Shown here piece after piece: positions 26,924 to 35,274 of a stretch of DNA of 64,000 nucleotides. A program made the translations under genes and the position numbers. The stretch comes from Clostridiaceae bacterium (GTDB lineage Bacteria; Bacillota; Clostridia; Oscillospirales; Acutalibacteraceae). Position 1 is the stretch's first letter, and each line of letters starts with the position of its first letter. The stretch is from NCBI GenBank assembly GCA_016285645.1, contig JAEERC010000038.1:1-64000 (forward strand), given 5' to 3'. The notes below the pieces were generated by a model. That model was not told the DNA's origin and searched no databases. It was given only the letters and a program-made list of their open reading frames with translations.

Positions 26924-27634
26924 ATGGACAACAAATATTTTGACAGAATCCATGTCTGGGGCACCGTATGGAACTACGCCGCCCTTGTTATGATGTTCAC
27001 ACTGCCCGTCGGCATCTCCCTTGTTTTTGAGGCCTGGCCCGCTGCCGGTGTAATAGGCAAAATCCTTCTTACTCTCATTCCTCTTTACTGGATTACCGCT
27101 ATTGTTGAGGTTGTTACCTATGTTCCGATTTTAGGCGCGGGCGGAACATATCTCTCATTTGTTACGGGCAACATAGCGAATCTGCGTCTCCCCTGCGGAC
27201 TCAACGCAATGGAGAACGCGAAAGTGCGCGCAAACACCGAGGAAGGCGAAGTGATAAGCACAATCTCCATAGCCGTTTCATCCATCACAACAACGGTTAT
27301 AATCGCCGTGGGCGTGCTTGCCTTCGCGCCGATTCTGCCCAAAATCACGGCAGAGGGTTCAGTATTCAAAGCGGCTTTCAACAATGTGCTCCCCGCCCTT
27401 TTCGGAGCGCTCGGAGCGGGCTATTTCGCAAAGCACTGGAAACTCGCGTTCGCGCCCATCATCATCGGCGTGCTTGTACTGATTTTCGCCCCGACCACCG
27501 GTGTCGGAATCCTTATGTTCATAACCATAGTCGCTTCAATTGTCGCCGCCGCAATAATCTACAAAGACCTGCTCAAAGAGACAATCTCATCCGTTCGCGG
27601 AGGCAAAAAAGAAAGCGGCGCTGAAGAAGAATAA
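26924..27634 (+). CDS. Membrane protein, partner of DUF5058
   Basis: A 236-residue protein with about five or six hydrophobic spans, including VIGKILLTLIPLYWITAIVEVV and a glycine-rich VPILGAGGTYLSFVTGN that could line a pathway. The C-terminus is short, basic then acidic (GGKKESGAEEE). I do not recognise a named family. AGGAGGGGG precedes the ATG and the gene follows DUF5058 closely, so both are likely co-transcribed and act together. Confidence 0.8.
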   Translation: MDNKYFDRIHVWGTVWNYAALVMMFTLPVGISLVFEAWPAAGVIGKILLTLIPLYWITAIVEVVTYVPILGAGGTYLSFVTGNIANLRLPCGLNAMENAKVRANTEEGEVISTISIAVSSITTTVIIAVGVLAFAPILPKITAEGSVFKAAFNNVLPALFGALGAGYFAKHWKLAFAPIIIGVLVLIFAPTTGVGILMFITIVASIVAAAIIYKDLLKETISSVRGGKKESGAEEE

Positions 27635-27697
27635 TTTTTAACTGCTTTATTCATTAAAATAAGAATCAAGCCGCCTTTTATTTGTGCAAAATGGCAC

Positions 27698-27726
27698 TTG
27701 TAAATAAACGCCTTATGTAATAAAAT
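27698..27726 (+). promoter_or_regulatory. Promoter of the NifU-like/GGGtGRT unit
   Basis: TTGTAA, 17-bp spacer, TAAAAT in the 127-bp gap after the membrane pair, so the soluble pair can be transcribed separately. Confidence 0.6.
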
Positions 27727-27761
27727 AATCAAGGTTAAATTTATGAAAGGGGTAGTAAACA

Positions 27762-28457
27762 ATGATTAACTACACAAACGAAGTACAGAATATGTGCTGC
27801 GTGGCAAAGGGTCCCAAGCACGGACCTGCACCCATCCCCGAGGAGGGAAAATGGGTTAAGGCATACGAAGTAAAGGACATTTCCGCCTTTACGCACGGCG
27901 TGGGCTGGTGCGCACCTCAGCAGGGCGCCTGCAAGCTTTCGCTCAACGTCAAAAACGGTATTATCGAAGAAGCTCTCGTTGAGACAATCGGCTGCTCGGG
28001 CATGACTCATTCGGCCGCCATGGCTGCTGAGATTCTCCCCGGCAAAACCATTCTTGAGGCGCTCAACACCGACCTTGTGTGCGACGCCATCAACACGGCT
28101 ATGAGAGAACTTTTCCTTCAGATAGTTTACGGCCGTTCACAGTCCGCTTTCTCAGACGACGGTCTTTCGGTAGGCGCGGGTCTTGAAGACCTCGGCAAGG
28201 GCCTTCGCTCACAGGTCGGCACAATGTACGGCACAAAGCTCAAAGGCGTACGCTACCTTGAAATGGCTGAGGGCTATGTTACCCGCCTCGCTCTTGACAA
28301 GGACGACCAGGTTATCGGCTACGAATTCGTTTCGCTCGGCAAGATGACCGACTTCATCAAGAAGGGCGACGACCCCACAACGGCATACAACAAGGCAATC
28401 GGTTCATACGGCAGATTCGCAGACGGCGTCAAATACATCGACCCGCGTAAAGAATAA
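27762..28457 (+). CDS. NifU/IscU-like iron-sulfur scaffold protein
   Basis: A 231-residue protein whose residues about 45-115 follow the NifU N-terminal/IscU pattern: GWCAPQQGACKLSL (C50, C57), then ETIGCSGMTHSAAMAAEILPGKT (C78), then VCDAI (C107). In scaffolds these cysteines hold a nascent cluster. The third classical cysteine context (HCS) is not seen, and there is an unusual N-terminal MCC pair (C12, C13) and an extra C-terminal domain. It is 22 bp upstream of the GGGtGRT gene. It may be a dedicated scaffold or carrier for that partner. Confidence 0.82.
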   Translation: MINYTNEVQNMCCVAKGPKHGPAPIPEEGKWVKAYEVKDISAFTHGVGWCAPQQGACKLSLNVKNGIIEEALVETIGCSGMTHSAAMAAEILPGKTILEALNTDLVCDAINTAMRELFLQIVYGRSQSAFSDDGLSVGAGLEDLGKGLRSQVGTMYGTKLKGVRYLEMAEGYVTRLALDKDDQVIGYEFVSLGKMTDFIKKGDDPTTAYNKAIGSYGRFADGVKYIDPRKE

Positions 28458-28479
28458 TTTGTAAGAGGAGGATATCAAA

Positions 28480-29478
28480 ATGGCATTATTTGAAAGCTAT
28501 GAGAGAAGGGTTGACAAAATCAACGCCGTTCTCGCCGAATACGGCATTTCTTCAATTGAAGAATGCAAAGAAATCACTCTTGCAAAGGGTGTTGACTGCG
28601 ACGCTATAGTCAGAGGCACACAGCCCATCTGCTTTGAAAACGCCGTCTGGGCTTACACCGTCGGCTGCGCCATCGCTATCAAAGCGGGTTGCACAAAGGC
28701 CGCGGACGCCGCCGCGAAAATCGGCGAAGGTCTGCAGAGCTTCTGCATTCCCGGCTCCGTTGCCGACAACAGAAAGGTCGGCTTAGGTCACGGCAATCTC
28801 GGCAAAATGCTCCTTTCAGAGGAGACCGAATGCTTCTGCTTCCTCGCGGGTCACGAATCCTTCGCGGCCGCGGAGGGCGCAATCAAAATCGCTCTCAACG
28901 CCAACAAGGTAAGAGTAAAGCCCCTGAGAGTTATACTCAACGGTCTCGGCAAGGACGCCGCGATGATTATTTCGAGAATTAACGGCTTCACATACGTTCA
29001 GACCGAGTTCGACCCCTACTCGGAGACTGTTACGGTTGTTAAGGAAACTCCCTACTCCGACGGCGACAGGGCAAAGGTAAAGTGCTACGGCGCGGACAAT
29101 GTTCCCGAAGGCGTCGCTATTATGAAACTTGAGAATGTCGGCGTTTCCATCACCGGCAACTCAACCAACCCCACCAGATTCCAGCATCCCGTTGCGGGCA
29201 CATACAAGAAATGGTGCGTTGAAAACGGCGTAAACTATTTCTCGGTCGCTTCCGGCGGCGGCACGGGCAGAACCCTCCACCCCGACAATATGGCGGCAGG
29301 CCCCGCAAGCTACGGCATGACCGACACCATGGGCAGAATGCACTCCGACGCCCAGTTCGCGGGCTCCTCATCCGTTCCCGCCCACGTTGAAATGATGGGT
29401 CTTATCGGTATGGGCAACAACCCGATGGTAGGCGCCACAGTCGCCTGCGCGGTCGCTGTTGAAGAGGCAATGAAGTGA
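28480..29478 (+). CDS. GGGtGRT protein
   Basis: A 332-residue soluble protein of the family named after its GGGTGRT motif, here at residues 259-265. Other striking segments are GLGHGNLGKM (101-110), ECFCFLAGHES (117-127), NGLGKDAAMIISRINGF and GLIGMGNNPMVGATVACAV near the end. Cysteines at 40, 51, 63, 71, 89, 118 and 120 would suit a cluster or metal. The biochemical role is unknown. AGAGGAGG precedes the ATG. It ends the module before a strong terminator. Confidence 0.9.
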   Translation: MALFESYERRVDKINAVLAEYGISSIEECKEITLAKGVDCDAIVRGTQPICFENAVWAYTVGCAIAIKAGCTKAADAAAKIGEGLQSFCIPGSVADNRKVGLGHGNLGKMLLSEETECFCFLAGHESFAAAEGAIKIALNANKVRVKPLRVILNGLGKDAAMIISRINGFTYVQTEFDPYSETVTVVKETPYSDGDRAKVKCYGADNVPEGVAIMKLENVGVSITGNSTNPTRFQHPVAGTYKKWCVENGVNYFSVASGGGTGRTLHPDNMAAGPASYGMTDTMGRMHSDAQFAGSSSVPAHVEMMGLIGMGNNPMVGATVACAVAVEEAMK

Positions 29479-29515
29479 TAAGGGAATCCCTTTAATATCA
29501 ACATTTTTAATAATT

Positions 29516-29554
29516 AAGGACTCCGCCTGAAATACGGCGGAGTCCTTTGATTTT
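29516..29554. terminator. Intrinsic terminator
   Basis: A 12-bp AAGGACTCCGCC/GGCGGAGTCCTT stem (29516-29547) with a T-rich tail on the plus strand. It may also end the converging hydrolase gene. Confidence 0.88.
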
Positions 29555-29567
29555 ATTATCATTTAAT

Positions 29568-31283
29568 TCATTTGAAAATTTTCTGAAACAGCGCTTTGTT
29601 CCAGTTTACCCAGGCGATAAGTGTTATGCGAAGCCTTACAAAGAAGTTTGCCGGGCGGTCAGCCTCTACATTCGCCTCCCAATGCTCGGTGTCGCAGTTT
29701 TCGGCAGACATTGCCTCTATTTCGCCGCCTGTGCGTTCATCCGGGTCGGTGTATGAATAAACAACAAAGCGTGAGGGCCAGCAGCCGTTTTCAACCGTTA
29801 CCTGCTCTTTTGACGAGGCGATATCATACAAAAGTCTCAGTTCCCAGTCGGACCAGTTGGAGTGATTGGAGTTTTTGATAAACCAGGTGCTTTCGGGGAA
29901 CAAACAGGTGGAGGCGTCAATCTGACCGTCGGGTGAAAGATAATCGCCGAGCCCCGCTTCTCTCTGAGCGGCGAGGTATTCATCGGGCAGATCCTTATAA
30001 ATCGTGCTTACGGTCGCGCCGAATGAGGAACGGCCGACCGACGCAAACTGGTCAGATACCAGATCGTTTGTTTTGCATACCGGCAGTATCTGGAAGCCGT
30101 ATTTGGAAACAACGCCGAAATGGATGCCGCTGTCAACTGCCGACTGAAGAATCTCCGGCACACGCTGCCTTACGAGCGTGTTATAGTTTTCAATCTTTTC
30201 AATAAGCCCGGCGTATTCCGCGCGTTTTTCGCTGCCCTCGGGGCCGAACACATATTCCATGGCGTATGGATAATCCTCTTTCGAAACGCACGCCCAGTAA
30301 TTCGGCCAGGTGTAGAAGGTTGAAAGCGCGAGAGCCGAGGTAATGCCCTTGAACAAAACGGGATAAAGAACATATCTGGGGAAGGCGAGCATGGCCTCGT
30401 CAAATCCGCTTCTGTCCGCCATTTCCAGGGTGAGGTTGATGAATTCATCAACGCTGAACAAACCGATTCCGTCGCAGTCATACAGAGTGCGGTTGATGGC
30501 CGCAAGGTCAACATTGAACTTGCCGCTTATGGGTTCGCTGAGCATTTCCGCTCCGCCTGCGACGCTGCCGTCAAAAGCAATTCCTCTTATGTGAGCGGCG
30601 GCGTGATCCGGATAAAGGGCGAGATACGCCGTAACAACATTGGTGCCGAGGCAGGTGGCGATTATGCCCGCCTGACTGCAGCCCGTTGACGCGAGGATGT
30701 CGTCAATGAATAATTTGAAATCCTCCGCTGTTTCAAGAGGGTCGAGACGCCAGTCATAATAAAACCAGTATCGATCCTGCACATAGTATTTTTCGCTTTC
30801 GGGTGTACCCCAGTCAATCCAGCCCTGGTCATTGTGCCTGGTTTTTTCCATTTTTTCAGCGCGTTCGGGTCTTATGCCCGTGCCGTATTGCGGGTTGCCG
30901 TCCGCGTCGAGCAGAGAATGCTCAAACATATCGCCGACTTCCTTCTGAAGATTGTCATAAAACGGCTGCCAGTTGTTGAACAGAAGGCCGTTTGTAAACC
31001 AGGGCAGCAACACATTGTTAACGGCTTCAAGAATCTTTTTTGTTCCGTCTTCGTCATCGGTGTATTTTTTGAATAAAGATAAAATATCTTTATAGTGAAA
31101 CACCTTTTCGCCGTTTTCATCCACAAGTTTTTCGCCGTCGCCCGAAATGCGGATTATAGGTATATCGCTGCGGCTCTGTGAAATCCACATTGTGGTACTC
31201 TCCGCAAGCGCCGGTGTCAGAAGGCCGAACAAAAGCGCGGGTATAAGCAAGAGGGAAATTGCCTTAATCACTTTGTTTTTCAT
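29568..31283 (-). CDS. Exported alpha/beta hydrolase, LCAT/lipase-like, Cys nucleophile elbow
   Basis: A 571-residue exported protein with a signal peptide to about residue 27 (LTPALA). It resembles lecithin:cholesterol acyltransferase-type lipases: a tryptophan/tyrosine-rich YYDWRLDP strand, a nucleophile elbow reading IIATCLGTNVV, a candidate acid in CKTNDLVSD and a candidate histidine in NSNHSNW. In this elbow the usual serine of G-H-S-x-G is replaced by cysteine (TGC codon) with the glycines partly lost. Either a cysteine hydrolase or an inactive relative is possible. A consensus promoter lies upstream. Confidence 0.8.
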   Translation of the reverse strand: MKNKVIKAISLLLIPALLFGLLTPALAESTTMWISQSRSDIPIIRISGDGEKLVDENGEKVFHYKDILSLFKKYTDDEDGTKKILEAVNNVLLPWFTNGLLFNNWQPFYDNLQKEVGDMFEHSLLDADGNPQYGTGIRPERAEKMEKTRHNDQGWIDWGTPESEKYYVQDRYWFYYDWRLDPLETAEDFKLFIDDILASTGCSQAGIIATCLGTNVVTAYLALYPDHAAAHIRGIAFDGSVAGGAEMLSEPISGKFNVDLAAINRTLYDCDGIGLFSVDEFINLTLEMADRSGFDEAMLAFPRYVLYPVLFKGITSALALSTFYTWPNYWACVSKEDYPYAMEYVFGPEGSEKRAEYAGLIEKIENYNTLVRQRVPEILQSAVDSGIHFGVVSKYGFQILPVCKTNDLVSDQFASVGRSSFGATVSTIYKDLPDEYLAAQREAGLGDYLSPDGQIDASTCLFPESTWFIKNSNHSNWSDWELRLLYDIASSKEQVTVENGCWPSRFVVYSYTDPDERTGGEIEAMSAENCDTEHWEANVEADRPANFFVRLRITLIAWVNWNKALFQKIFK

Positions 31284-31337
31284 ACTTTTCTCCGATAAAA
31301 TAATTCAAAATAACACACATTTATATAATATTATAAT

Positions 31338-31366
31338 ATTATACGCTTTTTAAATAATTGTGTCAA
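31338..31366 (-). promoter_or_regulatory. Promoter of the exported hydrolase gene
   Basis: Minus-strand TTGACA, 17-bp spacer, TATAAT. Confidence 0.85.
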
Positions 31367-31465
31367 GTTTACAGACTTTATATATCCGTTTCTGATTCAG
31401 GGTAAAACAGTTGGTTTTTAAATAATCGGGGATTCGCCCCGAACACGACGGAGCGGTTTTTTCTC

Positions 31466-31494
31466 TTGCGTTTATCGGCTGCAGGATATATAAT
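31466..31494 (+). promoter_or_regulatory. Promoter of the MATE gene
   Basis: TTGCGT, 17-bp spacer, TATAAT. A short TCGGGG/CCCCGA hairpin lies upstream at about 31426-31442. Confidence 0.7.
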
Positions 31495-31526
31495 TTTCAA
31501 TAACAGAAATTTGACGGAGTCTGTGT

Positions 31527-32927
31527 ATGGAAAATGTGAGTAAAAACAGAATACCGTTAATCACGCGTGACAGAAGTTTTTATGTTTCGCTTTTCGCGCT
31601 CGCCGTTCCCGTGGCGCTTCAGAACCTCATAACCTTCGCCGTGAGCTTCGCCGACAATCTTATGGTGAGTTCGCTTGGCGATTCCGCCGTTTCGGGCGTG
31701 TATATGGGCAGCCAGATACAGACCTTTCTGCAGATGTTCTCGGGCGGCGTTGAGGGCGCAATACTCGTGCTCTCGGCTCAGTACTGGGGCAAAAACGACA
31801 AACTGAGCATAAAGCGGATAATATCAATCGGCACGCATTTTTCGCTGATTTTCGGCTTACTGCTGACCGCCGTGTGCGCCCTTCTGCCCTCGACGGTAAT
31901 CGGCGTTTTCACCCGTGACGCGGATGTTATAGCGGACGGCGCCGTGTATCTTCGTATTGTCTGCTTTTCATACGCCTTTTTCTGCGTGACCCAGGCGCTG
32001 ATAGCGTCGATGAGGAGCGTTGAGGCAGCGCGAATAGGAATGACCGTATCGGCGATTTCGCTGGTTGTGAACATCTCGCTCAACTACGCTCTCATTTTCG
32101 GCAGGTTCGGTCTGCCCGCCCTAGGAGTGCGCGGCGCGGCGGCGGCTACTTTCATTTCGAGAATTGTCGAAACGCTCGTTATGGTGTTCTATGTTTTCCG
32201 TGTGGATAAGCGGCTGTGCCTCAGACCCTCCGATTTTCTCAAAACCGATTCGGTTCTCAGAAAGGATTTTATCCGCTACGGTCTGCCTATAATCGGCGGC
32301 AATGTGGTGTGGAGCGTAAACCTTATGGGCAACTCCGTTATTCTCGGCAGGTTCAACCAGTCCGTAATAGCGGCGGCGAGCGTCGCGAACAATCTCAACT
32401 CCCTCGCCTATGTAACAATGAACGGAATGTCCTCCGCCGTGGGAATAATCACGGGCAAAACCGTGGGCGCGGGCAAAACGGAACTTATGAAGGAATACGC
32501 GAAAACCACGCAGATTATCTTCACAGCCGTAGGTCTTCTCACGGGCGCGGCTCTCTTCCTTTTAAGGGGTCCGTTCATCTCGCTCTATTCGGGCATAACG
32601 CCCGTGGCGGCGGATTACGCCGGACAGTTCTGCACCGTGCTTTCGGTGACGATTATCGGCACCTGCTACCAGGCTGCGTGCCTCTTCGGGCTGGTGAAAT
32701 CCGGCGGCGACATAAGTTTTGTTTTTAAGAACGATATGATTTTTGTTTTCGGCGTTGTGCTGCCCTCGGCGGTTATCGCGCTCTTGCTCGGAGCGCCCGC
32801 GTGGGTTGTTTTCGCCTGCCTCAAATGCGACCAGATTCTCAAATGCATAGTCGCCGTTTTCAAGATAAACAGCTTCAACTGGATGAAAAACCTCACCCGC
32901 GACAGGGAGAAACAAAACATCGGCTGA
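31527..32927 (+). CDS. MATE family efflux transporter
   Basis: A 466-residue multidrug and toxin extrusion protein that exports cationic or other small compounds using an ion gradient. Twelve hydrophobic spans in two similar halves are visible. The N-half has VALQNLITFAVSFADNLMVSSLGD, the inter-half match is near GLPIIGGNVVWSVNLMGNSVILG, and the conserved GVRGAAAAT precedes it. Substrate is unknown. It is a single-gene unit followed by a terminator. GGAG lies 11 bp before the ATG. Confidence 0.93.
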   Translation: MENVSKNRIPLITRDRSFYVSLFALAVPVALQNLITFAVSFADNLMVSSLGDSAVSGVYMGSQIQTFLQMFSGGVEGAILVLSAQYWGKNDKLSIKRIISIGTHFSLIFGLLLTAVCALLPSTVIGVFTRDADVIADGAVYLRIVCFSYAFFCVTQALIASMRSVEAARIGMTVSAISLVVNISLNYALIFGRFGLPALGVRGAAAATFISRIVETLVMVFYVFRVDKRLCLRPSDFLKTDSVLRKDFIRYGLPIIGGNVVWSVNLMGNSVILGRFNQSVIAAASVANNLNSLAYVTMNGMSSAVGIITGKTVGAGKTELMKEYAKTTQIIFTAVGLLTGAALFLLRGPFISLYSGITPVAADYAGQFCTVLSVTIIGTCYQAACLFGLVKSGGDISFVFKNDMIFVFGVVLPSAVIALLLGAPAWVVFACLKCDQILKCIVAVFKINSFNWMKNLTRDREKQNIG

Positions 32928-32941
32928 GCAGAAGACGGAAA

Positions 32942-32977
32942 AATGCGCCTGTGAAAATCACAGACGCATTCTTTTTT
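32942..32977. terminator. Intrinsic terminator, probably bidirectional
   Basis: A 13-bp stem with one mismatch (32942-32970) followed by T6 on the plus strand; an A-run on the other side serves the converging SDR gene. Confidence 0.85.
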
Positions 32978-32992
32978 GAGGTGTATGAAATT

Positions 32993-33721
32993 TCAAATAA
33001 ATCCCCCGTCAATGCCGATGACCTGAGCCGTGACATAGTCGGATTTTTCGCTTGCGAGATAGCTTATGAGAGCCGCCACCTCTTCGGGTGAGCCGAACCT
33101 GCCCATAGGCACTTCGTTTTTGAGTGCCTCCAGTTCCGCTTCGCTGAAGCAGGAGTTCATCTTTGTATCTATTACGCCTGGCGCTATACAGTTAACCTGG
33201 ATATTCGACGGCGCGAGTTCCCTTGCGAGGGCTTTCGTAAGCCCTATAACCGCCGCCTTTGCCGCGGAGTAGTGAACCTCGCACGAGGCGCCCGCGACTC
33301 CCCACATTGAGGAGATGTTGATGATTTTGCCGCGCTTGCGGTTTATCATAAACGGCAGTGCCGCCTGGCAGGTGTTGAACGTGCCTTTTACGGTTACCGC
33401 CATCATACGGTCAAAATCCGCTTCGGTTATATCGGTAAAAAGCTTCTGCTGCGAGATGCCCGCGCAGTTTACCAGCACGGATATTCCGCCGAACTCCTCA
33501 GCCGCCTGCTCAAAAGCGCTGTCAACCTGAGCGCGGTTGGAGACATCGACCTTCGCCGTGAAGGCGTCGGTGGATTTGTTGAGTTCCTTCGCAAGGCGTT
33601 TTATGCCCGCTTCGTCGGAATTGTAACACAGCGCGAGACGGAAGCCGTCACGGGCGAGAGCCCTCGCCGCGGCGCTGCCGATTCCGCCCGAGGCGCCTGT
33701 GATAAGAGCGGTTTTTTTCAT
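32993..33721 (-). CDS. SDR oxidoreductase (FabG/YmfI-like)
   Basis: A 242-residue short-chain dehydrogenase with TGASGGIG, NCAGI, the catalytic SS..YSAAK and the PMGRFG/IGIDGG ends. The segment NISSMWGVAGASCEVHYSAAKAAV is close to YmfI-type proteins (5-aminopentanone reductase acting on elongation factor P), but a 3-oxoacyl-ACP reductase role cannot be excluded. It starts 3 bp after the lipoprotein gene, so both share one transcript. No fatty-acid genes are nearby, which slightly favours a non-FabG role. Confidence 0.88.
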   Translation of the reverse strand: MKKTALITGASGGIGSAAARALARDGFRLALCYNSDEAGIKRLAKELNKSTDAFTAKVDVSNRAQVDSAFEQAAEEFGGISVLVNCAGISQQKLFTDITEADFDRMMAVTVKGTFNTCQAALPFMINRKRGKIINISSMWGVAGASCEVHYSAAKAAVIGLTKALARELAPSNIQVNCIAPGVIDTKMNSCFSEAELEALKNEVPMGRFGSPEEVAALISYLASEKSDYVTAQVIGIDGGFI

Positions 33722-33724
33722 AAA

Positions 33725-34810
33725 TCAGCTGTCAAGCTTGTTGAAGGTTTCCTCGTCAATCTCCTTGTAACCTGAAACGGAGAACACGGAGGAATCGACC
33801 TTATCGGTGAGTGACTGAATTTCAATTATTGTTGAGGTAGTGCCGTCGCTCGTGATCATTTCGATTCGCTTGATATTGCCCGAGAGATAGTAATATTTGA
33901 TTGTGCCGTCGTCGGTCTTGTATTCCTCAATGTCGTAGGTCTTGCCGTTTATTGTGGCTGTGGCGGACTGAACATAGCTCGCCTTGCCGTCTGCCGAGAG
34001 AGAGGGATCGGTGAGCGCCTCAATGGCGTTTGAGTTTTCACCCATAAGATCCTCAACGGAGCCCGCGTTGAGATACGCTCTCAGAGCGGGGAGAACGAGA
34101 TACATATTTGTTCCGTCATTTACAAATCTCGCCTTGATGCCCGAAACAGTCGCCTCGGTGGCGTATTTGCTGCCCTGTGAATAGACCGTGAGCGGAACGG
34201 TTGTGCCGTCTGCCGTAACGGTCGCTTTCATTGTATAGACCTTGCCGGAGATGATTTCCCTGTATGATTTTGAGGGTGACGCCGCGGGAACGCCGCCGGA
34301 CATTTCAACCTTCTTTACGGAGGTTTCCTCCTCGGGGATTACCTCGTCGCCCATCGACATTGTTACATCCTCAGCCGTGGTGTCCACAAGCGCGTCAACA
34401 TCGAAGCCCGCCGCCTCAAGCTGCTTTTTCTCCTCTTCGCTGAGGGTGAACGCCTCCGCCTCTTTCGGTGCCTTTGTGCGGCTTACAACGCTTGTTACCG
34501 CTTCGCCGCTTTTATTTGTAACGGTTTCGCCCTTGGCGTTTGTTACAATCTCAACCTTTGTTTCGGTAACGGGCTCGGTGGCTTTGGCGGTGGTTGTGCT
34601 GTGGTCGTCAACCGCGGTGGCGCCGAAGACTCTGTCAAAGAAGCCCGCCTCAACGGTCTGCTGTTCGGTTACGAATTCACCGTTCGCGTCCGTGACCTTT
34701 TCACCGTTTTTGTCGGTGACTATTTCGTTTGTTACTTTTGTTCTGCCGCAGCCCGCAATGCTTATAACAACTGCGAGGGCGAGCAATACGGCAACCAGTG
34801 CTTTTTTCAT
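33725..34810 (-). CDS. Lipoprotein sharing C-terminal domain with the 18.9-kb phosphoesterase
   Basis: A 361-residue lipoprotein (lipobox ISIAGC near residue 21). Residues about 25-115 are a low-complexity linker with recurring VTDxNGExVT and VTNxxGExVT units. A small acidic region follows, then a domain from about 188 to the end with TTVPLTVYSQG, VSGIKARFVNDGT, MYLVLP and KYYYLSGNIKRIE. That domain matches the C-terminus of the phosphoesterase at 18930-20564. No enzyme motif is visible. Its promoter region holds a TTACCG/CGGTAA palindrome. Confidence 0.82.
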   Translation of the reverse strand: MKKALVAVLLALAVVISIAGCGRTKVTNEIVTDKNGEKVTDANGEFVTEQQTVEAGFFDRVFGATAVDDHSTTTAKATEPVTETKVEIVTNAKGETVTNKSGEAVTSVVSRTKAPKEAEAFTLSEEEKKQLEAAGFDVDALVDTTAEDVTMSMGDEVIPEEETSVKKVEMSGGVPAASPSKSYREIISGKVYTMKATVTADGTTVPLTVYSQGSKYATEATVSGIKARFVNDGTNMYLVLPALRAYLNAGSVEDLMGENSNAIEALTDPSLSADGKASYVQSATATINGKTYDIEEYKTDDGTIKYYYLSGNIKRIEMITSDGTTSTIIEIQSLTDKVDSSVFSVSGYKEIDEETFNKLDS

Positions 34811-34859
34811 TGTGTATCCTCCGATTCAACTGTTTTGACAAATTTGTTTTATTTTGTTT

Positions 34860-34884
34860 ATTCTACTTTACCGCTAATCGGTAA
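34860..34884 (-). promoter_or_regulatory. -10 box with palindromic candidate operator
   Basis: A TAGAAT -10 box (34860-34865, minus strand) lies beside a TTACCG-N5-CGGTAA inverted repeat (34868-34884) occupying the promoter spacer. The -35 region is weak, which would fit a regulated promoter for the lipoprotein-SDR unit. Confidence 0.4.
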
Positions 34885-34968
34885 AAAAATCAATGAGGAA
34901 TTGTAAATGTTTTATGAAAGAATTATGAAATCGGGAAAAGCCGCTCTGAAATAAAATAAAAAAAGTGC

Positions 34969-34997
34969 TTGCAATTATCGCTTTTATAAATTATAAT
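34969..34997 (+). promoter_or_regulatory. Promoter of tRNA-Thr
   Basis: TTGCAA, 17-bp spacer, TATAAT, 30 bp before the mature tRNA. Confidence 0.8.
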
Positions 34998-35026
34998 GGT
35001 TAGGCAGTTCGGCGAAAGCCCGGCGC

Positions 35027-35101
35027 GCTGGTGTGGCTCAATGGCAGAGCAGCTCATTCGTAATGAGCAGGTTGTCAGTTCGATTCTGACCACCAGCTCC
35101 A
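35027..35101 (+). tRNA. tRNA-Thr (anticodon CGT)
   Basis: A full cloverleaf: acceptor GCTGGTG/CACCAGC, D arm GCTC-AATGGCA-GAGC, anticodon arm GCTCA-TTCGTAA-TGAGC with anticodon CGT, and T arm GTCAG-TTCGATT-CTGAC. The 3' CCA is encoded (35099-35101). It reads ACG codons. A promoter and terminator make it a single-tRNA unit. Confidence 0.96.
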
Positions 35102-35110
35102 GAAAAGAAT

Positions 35111-35144
35111 AGTCCTAAAACAAAACGTTTTAGGACTTTTTTGT
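35111..35144 (+). terminator. Terminator of tRNA-Thr
   Basis: An 11-bp AGTCCTAAAAC/GTTTTAGGACT stem (35111-35137) followed by a T-run. Confidence 0.9.
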
Positions 35145-35211
35145 TTTTTGTTTTCACCGACGAAGAAGCAAGTTTATTCTTTTTTATGTTTTTGTAAAAC
35201 AAAGATTTTTC

Positions 35212-35241
35212 TTGACTTTATATATATAATATATATATAAT
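35212..35241 (+). promoter_or_regulatory. Promoter of the small secreted protein gene
   Basis: TTGACT, 18-bp spacer made of alternating AT, and TATAAT. Confidence 0.75.
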
Positions 35242-35274
35242 AGATGTAATCAATTCGGAAAGGAAAGAACAACA

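Noticed and set aside
35217-35241. Alternating AT tract as a microsatellite or origin-like element
   Set aside because: It is short and explained by the spacer and -10 box of a promoter that has a matching -35 box.
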